This document shows, piece after piece, positions 18,091-25,321 of a stretch of 38,729 nucleotides of DNA. Each line of letters starts with the position of its first letter. Position 1 is the stretch's first letter. The DNA is from Eubacterium sp. AF22-9 (GTDB lineage Bacteria > Bacillota > Clostridia > Lachnospirales > Lachnospiraceae). The translations under genes were made by a program, and so were the position numbers. Location of the stretch: NCBI GenBank assembly GCA_003458705.1, contig QRVH01000023.1, forward strand, positions 1-38,729. Reading direction: 5' to 3'. Below the pieces are notes generated by a model that saw only the letters and a list, made by a program, of their open reading frames with translations, was not told where the DNA came from and searched no databases.

Positions 18091-18289
18091 AAGTCCAAAA
18101 AGGAAGCCGAAGCGTGGCAGATTGGATGTTGAAGCGGGGAGAAGGTGAGATGAAGTCCAAAAGGGAAGCCGAAGCGTGGCAGATTGGACGTTGAAGCGGG
18201 GAGAGGGCGTGATGAAGTCCAAAAGGGAAGCTGAAGCGTGGCGGATTGGATGTTGAAGCGGGGAGAAGGCATGATGAAGTCCAAAAAGG
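18091..18289. repeat. 62-bp tandem repeat, three full units plus a partial
   Basis: Units start at AAGTCCAAAA at 18091, 18153, 18215 and 18277, exactly 62 bases apart, with a few substitutions between units; the fourth is cut after ~13 bases. The array ends just before the ribosome binding site of the phosphatase gene and so forms its untranslated leader. All three minus-strand frames are open through it, a side effect of a stop-free unit whose length is not a multiple of 3. Confidence 0.95.
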
Positions 18290-18307
18290 CAGGAGAGGAG
18301 AAATATA

Positions 18308-18844
18308 ATGGGAACAGTATATTTTACCCGACATGGACAGACTGTCTGGAATGTCGAGAACAAGATATGTGGTGCAACAGATTCACCACTCACAGATTTA
18401 GGCCATGAACAGGCAATAGAGTTAGGAAAGAAGATACTTGCAGAAGGAATACAGATAGATGAAATCCTGTATTCGCCACTTATAAGAGCGAAAGCTACAG
18501 CACTTCATGTATCTGAGATTACAGGAATACCAGCGCGCGAAGAGATAAGACTTAAGGAACAGAATTTCGGTAAATACGAATCAACACCAAGAGATGGAGA
18601 AGAATTTGCAAAAGCCAAATGCAACTTTATATGTAGTTTTGATGGAGGAGAGACAATGCTTCATCTTGCACAGCGTATATATAATCTGCTTGATGATATA
18701 AAGGCACAGCCTGATAAAACATACCTTTTGGTTGCACATAATGGAATTGCAAGAATGGTAAAGTCATATTTTGAAGATATGGGAAATGAAGAATTTTCAG
18801 CATTCAAGATAAAGAATTGTGAGATATTGAAGTTCGAGTTGTGA
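18308..18844 (+). CDS. Histidine phosphatase (phosphoglycerate mutase-like)
   Basis: 178 residues of the branch-1 histidine phosphatase superfamily. The catalytic TRHGQT gives R8-H9-G10, the E acid is in LIRAKATALHVSEITG...EEIRLKEQNFGKYE, and the second histidine is in LLVAHNGIARM. Members include CobC/alpha-ribazole phosphatase and broad phosphomonoesterases; the substrate is not clear here. GGAGAGGAG precedes the ATG. The gene is enclosed between structured repeats A and B, with the 62-bp tandem array as its leader. Its last codons (GAG TTG TGA) match the start of repeat B, as the AAA+ gene's do for repeat A. Confidence 0.85.
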   Translation: MGTVYFTRHGQTVWNVENKICGATDSPLTDLGHEQAIELGKKILAEGIQIDEILYSPLIRAKATALHVSEITGIPAREEIRLKEQNFGKYESTPRDGEEFAKAKCNFICSFDGGETMLHLAQRIYNLLDDIKAQPDKTYLLVAHNGIARMVKSYFEDMGNEEFSAFKIKNCEILKFEL

Positions 18845-19075
18845 CATACGGGAGGTGGTGGCAGACGGACGCTGTGGGTGGGGGATAGTGTCATTTTCAG
18901 ACACGCTCCCGCTCGGAGGAAAACGCAACTGTACTAAATTCGCTGGTTAGCCGCATAAAATGCGGCTCCCAGCTCATTAAGTGCAGGCGTTTTCCAACGG
19001 TCTGAAACTAACACTATCCACCCGCCCGCCGCTTATGTTGTCCCCCCTCCCAGATGTCGCAGGCTAATCGGGGAA
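18836..19075 (+). repeat. Structured repeat element, copy B
   Basis: Nearly identical to copy A, offset by about 1,039 bases and in the same orientation. Shared features are GAGTTGTGACATACGGGAGG, the border ACGGACGC, the GGATAGTGT outer arm (18883-18891 / 19011-19019), GGAAAACGC / GCGTTTTCC, the AGCCGCAT tip hairpin, and the right border GCTT. Its 3' outer arm complements copy A's 5' arm over 22 bases, better than it does its own 5' arm, so arms may have been exchanged between copies. Recombination between A and B would delete the tandem array and the phosphatase gene. Confidence 0.85.
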
Positions 19076-19124
19076 CTTCCGGCGGGGTGTGTGACCGGGA
19101 CTGGTGTTGAATGAAGACATATCT

Positions 19125-19190
19125 TAAAATTTTCGCAGACACAGGTAAGCAAAGCGATACCGTCAGGGGTTAGTTTCGGGATTGTAAGAG
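19125..19190. repeat. Possible degenerate fragment of the structured repeat
   Basis: ATTTTCGCAGACAC resembles the 5' arm of A/B (ATTTTCAGACAC). Downstream, GTTAGTTTC is the complement of their 3' arm (GAAACTAAC). The middle lacks the conserved blocks. The match is short and may be chance. Confidence 0.3.
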
Positions 19191-19206
19191 ATGTGGTAGA
19201 AAGCCA

Positions 19207-19374
19207 GCCGTGTTAATTGATATATTTCCCGGAGCAGACCGTAGAAAAACATCGGCACTTAGCGAACTGTGGGGAGCCGCGATAAGCGGCCAAACCCACA
19301 GCGAGCTTAGTACCGCTATGTTTTTCTCCGAGCGGGAGCGTGTCTGCAGAGGGAAATATGCCAATTAACACGGC
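19207..19374 (-). repeat. Structured repeat element, copy C (inverted, divergent)
   Basis: Read on the minus strand it aligns with A/B through CAGACACGCTCCCGCTCGG, TACTAA, TCGCTG, GCCGC...GCGGCTCCC, TAAGTGC and ACGGTCTG, with the same left border ACGGACGC and right GCTT. The stems differ in sequence yet pair: outer GCCGTGTTAATTG 19207-19219 / 19362-19374 plus ATATTTCCC 19222-19230 / 19351-19359; GCAGAC 19234-19239 / 19342-19347; AGAAAAACAT 19243-19252 / 19318-19327; CTGTGGG 19267-19273 / 19295-19301; tip GCCGC 19276-19280 / 19286-19290. Compensatory change in most stems is strong evidence for a maintained structure. Confidence 0.85.
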
Positions 19375-19427
19375 GTCCGTTCTCCCTTCCCCCTCTCATA
19401 ATCACCAAAACTAAAACACAATACCCC

Positions 19428-19456
19428 TAGACCGCATCATTTCTTTGAGCTATAAT
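19428..19456 (+). promoter_or_regulatory. Likely sigma-A promoter for the surface-protein operon
   Basis: TAGACC (19428-19433) and a perfect -10 TATAAT (19451-19456) are spaced by 17 bases. They lie about 55 bases upstream of the start codon and after the repeat island. Confidence 0.5.
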
Positions 19457-19508
19457 CAAACCCGGCTGGGAAAGCTAATGAATTGTATATGGAAAGAAAG
19501 GCAGTAAT

Positions 19509-20960
19509 ATGTTTAACAAATCATACATTAAAAAGGCTGCAGCGATAGCAGCAGTAATACTTGCGGCAACAGCACTTCCGGTTAATATGGCAAATGCAGA
19601 TACACAGACAACAGGAAGCACTGTAACAGGAAGTATAGCAAATCAGACAACATCAGAATACAAAGAAATCCGCACAGCGTCAGAACTTGTGGAGGCAGCA
19701 AAGACAGCTACAGGTAATTATAAGCTGATGACAGACGTTGATATGACTGGAATTGAGTGGACACCATGGGATTTTTCTGGCACATTTGACGGCAACGGAC
19801 ACAGCATACTTAACCTGTCAGTAAAGACGGTAAGTAAGCATACAATGATGACATATGACGGTAACAGAAAAGCGTATGAAACATATGGAGCCGGCTTTTT
19901 TGGTGTTCTTAAGGATTCGAAAGTAACAGGTCTTAACATATACGGTGCAAGAGTTGAAGTAACTACAACAGAACCGTGCTTTGCAGCACCAGTGGCAGGT
20001 CTTGCTGATAACAGCGATATATCAGACTGTATAATTAATGATACATATGTGTCACTAACAGATTCAGCTAAGATGTGGGGAACAGGCGGAATTGCCGGAT
20101 TTGGAAGCGGTAATCTTGATAACATCACTACGGATGTAACACTCATATGCGTTGATACAGATGCAGCGGTAAGGGACGAGCAGTTCATGGGCGGTGCATA
20201 TGCGGCAGGTTTCTTTAATATAAGAAATTGTTCTATAACAATAGACGGATATGATTCAGACCACGGATATGTGCATGATGGCGGACTTGTAGGAATGTAC
20301 ATGGTATATCCATTGGAGTTGTCAAAGACATATCAGGGCGAAGTGCTTAACAATAAAGTTAAGGGAATGATAACATTTTTCGAGGACAATACAGACCGAC
20401 GTGCATACTGTCAGGCCAATATGGGCGAGGTTATGAACTGGACATATGCATATTCAGGTTTCACATCAGATTTCAAGAGAAATGAGACATATGATTATTC
20501 AGTTACACATCTTCCTGAAATGTGCAGCAATCCTTCATACTCTGACACAGTAACAGAGGCAACAGCAGCGGATTTCGGCTATACAACACATAAATGTAAC
20601 ACATGTGGTTATACATATTCAGATAAATACACAATACATGAGCATAAGGTTGACAATTACAGTGTTGTAAAGGAAGCTACGGGAACAGACAAGAAAGACG
20701 GAATAGAGGCAGGAACATGCAGCCTGTGTAACCAGACCGTTTACAGGGAATATGCTGCAAATGTGGTAACAGACGATAATGAACAGACAGCAGGTAATAA
20801 AGCATCAGATTCACAGAGTAAAAAAGGACTTAGTGAAAGTACTGCAGTATTTACAATAATTGTAGTAGTGATAGTTGCGATAATAATCGTAACAGTAGTC
20901 ATTATGGTACAGAACAATAAGAAAAAAAGAAGACATAACAGAAAAAGAAGACGCAGATAG
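19509..20960 (+). CDS. Secreted cell-surface protein with C-terminal membrane anchor
   Basis: 483 residues. A signal peptide (about 1-30, KKAAAIAAVILAATALPVNMANA) leads into a beta-rich domain of GLUG-like repeats: FSGTFDGNGHSILNLS, GAGFFGVLKDSKVTGLNIYG, GIAGFGSGNL, GGLVGMY. Two CxxC pairs follow near 365-415 (HKCNTCGYTY and GTCSLCNQTV). The end is a hydrophobic helix (about 445-468) and a very basic tail (KKKRRHNRKRRRR), which would keep the protein in the membrane facing out. No catalytic motif is seen; probably an adhesin or binding protein. It is first in an operon with the M18 peptidase (12-base gap). Confidence 0.75.
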   Translation: MFNKSYIKKAAAIAAVILAATALPVNMANADTQTTGSTVTGSIANQTTSEYKEIRTASELVEAAKTATGNYKLMTDVDMTGIEWTPWDFSGTFDGNGHSILNLSVKTVSKHTMMTYDGNRKAYETYGAGFFGVLKDSKVTGLNIYGARVEVTTTEPCFAAPVAGLADNSDISDCIINDTYVSLTDSAKMWGTGGIAGFGSGNLDNITTDVTLICVDTDAAVRDEQFMGGAYAAGFFNIRNCSITIDGYDSDHGYVHDGGLVGMYMVYPLELSKTYQGEVLNNKVKGMITFFEDNTDRRAYCQANMGEVMNWTYAYSGFTSDFKRNETYDYSVTHLPEMCSNPSYSDTVTEATAADFGYTTHKCNTCGYTYSDKYTIHEHKVDNYSVVKEATGTDKKDGIEAGTCSLCNQTVYREYAANVVTDDNEQTAGNKASDSQSKKGLSESTAVFTIIVVVIVAIIIVTVVIMVQNNKKKRRHNRKRRRR

Positions 20961-20972
20961 AAGGGAGCAGTT

Positions 20973-22304
20973 ATGGAAGAGAACACATTTATAAATGTAT
21001 CAAAAGATATGATGTCATTCATAGAGAAGAGTCCAAGTGCATTTCATGTGACGGCAAATTTTATGGATTTGCTGGACGACGCCGGATTTGTACGCCTTAA
21101 TGAGAGGGACAGATGGCATCTTATATCGGGTGGCAAATACTATGTAACAAGAAATGATTCTTCCATAATAGCTTTCAGAATGCCGGCGGCAGAGGGCTTT
21201 ATCAATTATCAGATTGCAGCCGCACACAGTGATTCACCGTCATTTAAGGTAAAAGAGAATCCTGAGCTGACACTGGACAAGAATTACGTTTCGTTAAATG
21301 TGGAAAAATACGGCGGCATGCTTATGGCACCGTGGTTTGACCGGCCTCTTTCGGTTGCTGGAAGGGCAATAGTAAGAGAAGGTGCAGTATTAAAGCCTGT
21401 CCTTGTAAATGTAGACAGGGATTTATGCATAATACCAAATCTTGCAATTCACATGAACAGGGAAGCCAACACAGGGCTTAATTATAATGCACAGAAGGAT
21501 ATGATACCGCTTATAGGAGAGGCAGAATCCAAAGGGCTTTTTGACAGCATAATAGCAGACGCTGCACAGACAGATAAAGAGTCAGTGATAAGCAGTGATC
21601 TGTTTCTGTACAACAGACAGGCAGGGACTATATGGGGTGCGGATAATGAATTTATATCAGCACCAAGACTTGATGATGTGATGTGTGCATATTCATGCAT
21701 GAATGCGCTTATAGACAGTGATGAGAGCAACCAGGAAAGCGTTGCGGTATGTGCGGTATTTGACAATGAAGAGGTTGGCAGCAGCACCAAGCAGGGAGCA
21801 GATTCAACATTTTTATCAGATGTGCTTATGCGTATAGCTGCGTGTGTCGGCAAGGATAATGAGGATTATATAAGGGCGTGTGCAGGTTCTTTCATGCTTT
21901 CAGCGGACAATGCGCATGCGGTTCATCCTAATTATCAGGAAAAAGCTGATCCGACTAACAGACCCCATATGAACAAAGGTATAGTCATCAAATACAATGC
22001 CAACCAGAAATACACAACAGATGCAGTTTCTGCGGCAATATTTAAAGAAATATGTACAAGAGCGGGAGTTCCGACACAGGAATTTGCTAACCGTTCAGAT
22101 ATTCCGGGTGGTTCAACACTTGGAAATATAGCTAACTGCCATGTGTCAATGAACACAGTAGATATCGGGCTTGCGCAGCTTGCAATGCACTCACCTTACG
22201 AGACAGCAGGAATTATGGACACAGAATACATGATAAAGGCAGTAAAAGAATTTTTCGAGACAGCCATTGTGACTAACAGCAACGGCACATTTACATTAGA
22301 ATAA
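20973..22304 (+). CDS. M18-family aminopeptidase
   Basis: 443 residues, standard length for bacterial M18 (aspartyl aminopeptidase-like) enzymes, which form cytosolic tetrahedral dodecamers and trim acidic or hydrophobic N-terminal residues from peptides using two metal ions. Signatures: metal-ligand AAHSDSPSFK near residue 88, NREANTGLNYNAQ, the catalytic/ligand FDNEEVGS, SADNAHAVHPNY, and the C-terminal NIANCHVSMNTVDIGLAQLAMHS with a metal-ligand histidine. GGGAG precedes the ATG. Within the operon it is followed after 16 bases by the Dus gene. Confidence 0.93.
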   Translation: MEENTFINVSKDMMSFIEKSPSAFHVTANFMDLLDDAGFVRLNERDRWHLISGGKYYVTRNDSSIIAFRMPAAEGFINYQIAAAHSDSPSFKVKENPELTLDKNYVSLNVEKYGGMLMAPWFDRPLSVAGRAIVREGAVLKPVLVNVDRDLCIIPNLAIHMNREANTGLNYNAQKDMIPLIGEAESKGLFDSIIADAAQTDKESVISSDLFLYNRQAGTIWGADNEFISAPRLDDVMCAYSCMNALIDSDESNQESVAVCAVFDNEEVGSSTKQGADSTFLSDVLMRIAACVGKDNEDYIRACAGSFMLSADNAHAVHPNYQEKADPTNRPHMNKGIVIKYNANQKYTTDAVSAAIFKEICTRAGVPTQEFANRSDIPGGSTLGNIANCHVSMNTVDIGLAQLAMHSPYETAGIMDTEYMIKAVKEFFETAIVTNSNGTFTLE

Positions 22305-22320
22305 CAGAAAGATACAGTAT

Positions 22321-23319
22321 ATGAGCAATACTATATATATGGCCCCGATGGAGGGGCTTACAGATTTTACATACCGTAACGCCTACGAGAAAACATTTGG
22401 AAAAGGCAGAATTACAAAATATTTTACACCGTTTATCTCACCTAATAAGTCAGAGAATTTTCTTGCAAGAGAGATAAGGGACATAGACCGCGGGCATAAT
22501 AAGGATACATATACGGTTGCACAGGTCATGACTAATGAAGCTAAGGATTTTATATGGACAGCAAAAATGCTTTATGAAAAATACGGCTACAGCGAGATTA
22601 ATCTTAATGCCGGCTGTCCGTCAGGCACAGTTGTTTCAAAGGATAAAGGCTCAGGAATGCTTCGCGACCCAGAAAAGCTCGACCGTTTTCTTGATGAGGT
22701 GTTTGAGGATGCATTTATAAGAGAGAATATTAAGGTTTCGGTCAAGACACGAATCGGTGTTGAAGATGATGACAGTTTTCCACAGATAATGGAGGTGTAT
22801 AATTCTTATCCTCTTGAGGAACTTATTGTTCATCCGAGAGTTCGTACAGATTACTACAGAAATGAGCTGCATCTTGACGCTTTCCGATACGCAGTGGATA
22901 ACAGCAGGAATAAATTAGTGCTTAACGGAGATATATTTACAAGGAAGAATTTCCTTGAGATGAAGCAGATGTTCCCGGAGGTTGATACATTTATGCTTGG
23001 AAGAGGGCTTATCGCAGACCCCGGACTGATTAATGTATTAACAGATGATAATCCTGAGGCGATGGTGCGAGACCTTAATGCAGATAAGAAGCTGATGAAA
23101 GAGCTTCACGACCTTGTATACGCAGCCCGCACAGCCATAATGCCGGGTGACACACATGCCATACACCGAATGAAAGAAATGTGGTGTTATATGGAATATG
23201 TGTTTGATGATTGCAAAAAAGAAATCAAGGCAATCAAGAAATCCCAGAGAATGGCTGATTACAAGGCTGCAGTTGATGTGTTCTTCAACAAGGCAGTACT
23301 TGTTGAAAGAAAAATATAA
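22321..23319 (+). CDS. tRNA-dihydrouridine synthase family protein
   Basis: 332 residues of the FMN-dependent Dus family, which reduces specific uridines in the D-loop of tRNA. An N-terminal TIM barrel carries the start MAPMEGLTDFTYRN, the catalytic-cysteine loop LNAGCPSG at about 97-104, KTRIGV, VHPRVRTDYY and the FMN-phosphate site NGDIF...MLGRGLI. A C-terminal helical domain follows. The ribosome binding site is weak (AGAAAGATACAGT), suggesting translational coupling to the M18 gene. Which uridine is modified cannot be read from sequence. Confidence 0.9.
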   Translation: MSNTIYMAPMEGLTDFTYRNAYEKTFGKGRITKYFTPFISPNKSENFLAREIRDIDRGHNKDTYTVAQVMTNEAKDFIWTAKMLYEKYGYSEINLNAGCPSGTVVSKDKGSGMLRDPEKLDRFLDEVFEDAFIRENIKVSVKTRIGVEDDDSFPQIMEVYNSYPLEELIVHPRVRTDYYRNELHLDAFRYAVDNSRNKLVLNGDIFTRKNFLEMKQMFPEVDTFMLGRGLIADPGLINVLTDDNPEAMVRDLNADKKLMKELHDLVYAARTAIMPGDTHAIHRMKEMWCYMEYVFDDCKKEIKAIKKSQRMADYKAAVDVFFNKAVLVERKI

Positions 23320-23325
23320 TATTTT

Positions 23326-23370
23326 CAAAAAAATTCTGAGCCACAACCTTGACGGCTTGTGACTCAGAAT
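23326..23370 (-). terminator. Terminator (minus strand) after the SDR gene
   Basis: The stem ATTCTGAG-CACAA / TTGTG-CTCAGAAT (13 pairs around one mismatch) is followed on the minus strand by a run of seven T residues. It also sits 13 bases after the Dus stop and may contribute on the plus strand. Confidence 0.8.
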
Positions 23371-23382
23371 TATAGTAAGTGG

Positions 23383-23420
23383 CAGACAGTATCGAATCAG
23401 ATACTGTCTGTTTTCTTTTT
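23383..23420 (+). terminator. Terminator (plus strand) embedded in the SDR 3' end
   Basis: The stem CAGACAGTAT / ATACTGTCTG, with C-G closing a GAATCA loop, is followed by TTTTCTTTTT. It ends the surface-protein/M18/Dus operon but overlaps the last codons of the minus-strand SDR gene, so the two convergent transcripts overlap. Confidence 0.75.
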
Positions 23421-24161
23421 CTGCTGGTGTCCTGTCATAAAGGCAAGTACCTGTCTTGGCAGGAATCTGCTGCCAAAAACTCCGGCTTTCATTGTAAATG
23501 TTGGAACAATGGTAAGTTTTCCTGTAAACATTTTACAGAGTGCATAATAAGCACAGTAGTCAGCAGGAATTCCTGATAATGCGAATTTCACATTGGCAAC
23601 ATTGTTGAAGTTGGTATCAACAGGGCCGGGACAGAGCATGCTTATGTGTACATTGCTCTTTAAATCGCGCAGTTCCCCGTGGATTGCGGTAGTGAGGCTT
23701 GTTACATAAGCCTTGGTTGCATAATAGGTAGACATATATGGTCCGCCGGGAAGCAGTCCGGCACTTGACGCCACATTCATGATGTAGCCCCTGTCACGCC
23801 TTATAAATCCGGGAAGTACTGCCTTTGTAAGTATATGCACAGCCTTAATATTGACATTAATCATGTTGATGTCATTCTTTAATTTTGTTTCAGCAAATGC
23901 GCCAAGCTCCCCGAATCCAGCATTATTAATCATAATATCAAGTGGAAATCTGCGAAGCATCTTTCCAAGTTCAACACAGGATTTCTCATCAGACAGATCA
24001 CATGTGATACATTTGCACCTGACAGCTACATTATTAGCAATTTCATGAAGCGCCGCTGAGTTTCTTCCAACAAGAATCAGGTCATATTCAAGGTCTGAAA
24101 GCAGATATGCAAATTCTTTTCCGATGCCGGAAGATGCTCCGGTAATACAAGCAAGTTTCAT
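23397..24161 (-). CDS. Short-chain dehydrogenase/reductase (classical SDR)
   Basis: 254 residues. The cofactor motif GASSGIG is at residues 8-14, the NNAG motif follows IMINNAGFGELG, the catalytic serine is in NVASSAG, and YxxxK is in YYATKAYV. The region after YATK (HGELRDLKSNVHISMLCPGPVDTNF) matches DltE/SDR-type oxidoreductases that often act on lipids or fatty acyl groups. A basic C-terminus (GSRFLPRQVLAFMTGHQQKKK) could contact the membrane. AAAGGAG precedes the ATG. Substrate unknown. Confidence 0.85.
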   Translation of the reverse strand: MKLACITGASSGIGKEFAYLLSDLEYDLILVGRNSAALHEIANNVAVRCKCITCDLSDEKSCVELGKMLRRFPLDIMINNAGFGELGAFAETKLKNDINMINVNIKAVHILTKAVLPGFIRRDRGYIMNVASSAGLLPGGPYMSTYYATKAYVTSLTTAIHGELRDLKSNVHISMLCPGPVDTNFNNVANVKFALSGIPADYCAYYALCKMFTGKLTIVPTFTMKAGVFGSRFLPRQVLAFMTGHQQKKKTDSI

Positions 24162-24626
24162 AAGAAGACTCCTTTCTTTTCGCAGGCAAGTGAATGGTGT
24201 AGTTATTTCGAAAACGATGTACTGGTTTTCATGTCTTTGTCTTTAGGCTATCAATACATTTTTTCTGTTTTCTGATTTAACAGACATTTATCTGTGAAAT
24301 ACTTTCCACAGCATTGTCACAGAATATTGACAAAAACCTATAAGAAGATATTAATTCTTTTGTTTATAGGCAGAAATAGTATGATTCCTGTTCATAAAGT
24401 GCAGATTTCATTGTAAATACCTATAGATGACATAAAACTGTGTTGTCCTTATAGGAAATGTATAACAGCATTATAGCAGATTCATCCAATATATGCTACA
24501 AAACCAGAGCCGGCCCCCAGTCACAATATAACATTGACACACCTCCCCCGCCGGGCTTAAAATTGTTCTTTAGATAAAGCCTGCTAAAGAGGCGTTCATA
24601 ATGTAGTGTTATACAGGGAGGAATTG
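24162..24626. promoter_or_regulatory. 465-base divergent intergenic region with paired CCTATAA/TTATAGG sites
   Basis: No gene is seen. Two inverted pairs are present: CCTATAAG 24337-24344 with TTATAGG 24364-24370, and CCTATAG 24420-24426 with CTTATAGG 24448-24455. A promoter-like TTGACA (24534-24539), 17 bases, TTAAAA (24557-24562) precedes the YcxB-like gene. The 5' part near the SDR start is AT-rich and probably holds the SDR promoter. Confidence 0.45.
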
Positions 24627-25238
24627 ATGACAATTAAGAATGAAACAGCATTTACAAAGGAATGCATGGAAGGCACCATGCGTGCCAGTAATTTTGATAA
24701 CAGCAGATATAAGACTTTCAAGCTTGCTTATAATCTGTTCGGACTTATATTTGGAATGATGATGATAAGAGAGATTGTTCTTAAAATGACAGGAAATGAG
24801 CAGGCAGACACATTTATGATAGTGCTGTTTGGATTGGTTGCAGTAGTATTCCTGTATATAGGAATGATTGGAATGGATAAGAGCAATAAGAAGAAATTCC
24901 ATAATATATATGGAAAGATGGTAGGAATTAAATTCTCATATGAGATAGATGCAGAGAATATTATTATTACAGACGAAGAAAACGACAGTGACACATTCAG
25001 CTGGGATGATGTTGTAAAATGGAATCAGGATACAGACAATATATATCTGTTTGTCGGAGATGATAACTGTCTTGTTGTAAGCAAGAAAGGCTTTACTGCG
25101 GGAAGTGCCGATGATTTAAGGCAGCTTGCAGATGCTGTAATCGGCATGAGAAATGAGGCAGGAAACGAACCGCAGGAAAAACAGGAGATTAAGACAGAAG
25201 AAGCCGGTGAAGACAAGATTGAACAGAAACAACAGTAA
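24627..25238 (+). CDS. YcxB-like membrane protein
   Basis: 203 residues from the ATG that follows AGGGAGGAATTG; the frame opens 21 bases earlier but that GTG has no ribosome binding site. Two adjacent membrane helices (about 35-55 and 65-85) precede a soluble domain with FSYEIDAENIIITDE and FSWDDVVKWNQDTDNIYLFVG, the pattern of the YcxB-like C-terminal domain (PH-like fold). The end is a charged, low-complexity tail (EPQEKQEIKTEEAGEDKIEQ). Function unknown. A separate leader with a fresh ribosome binding site separates it from citrate synthase. Confidence 0.7.
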   Translation: MTIKNETAFTKECMEGTMRASNFDNSRYKTFKLAYNLFGLIFGMMMIREIVLKMTGNEQADTFMIVLFGLVAVVFLYIGMIGMDKSNKKKFHNIYGKMVGIKFSYEIDAENIIITDEENDSDTFSWDDVVKWNQDTDNIYLFVGDDNCLVVSKKGFTAGSADDLRQLADAVIGMRNEAGNEPQEKQEIKTEEAGEDKIEQKQQ

Positions 25239-25321
25239 ATTGACAAACACCAGTATTAGCAGATATAATATCTTCATCTGCGTTTTTAGCTATGCGGGAA
25301 ATAATCAGGAGGAGGAAAGCC

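Noticed and set aside
18091..18289. CRISPR array
   Set aside because: The 62-bp units are contiguous with no unique spacers, and no cas gene is present.
17939..18393. Three overlapping minus-strand ORFs with repeated SPLQ...ICHASAS... peptides
   Set aside because: They are translations of the 62-bp tandem array in its three frames, have no ribosome binding sites and run into the phosphatase gene and repeat A.
19170..19364. 64-residue minus-strand ORF
   Set aside because: It lies wholly within structured repeat C and its flank.
17797..19374. Integron attC sites
   Set aside because: No integrase gene is seen, and the conserved attC core GTT/AAC ends are not recognisable. The elements are also longer than typical attC sites.
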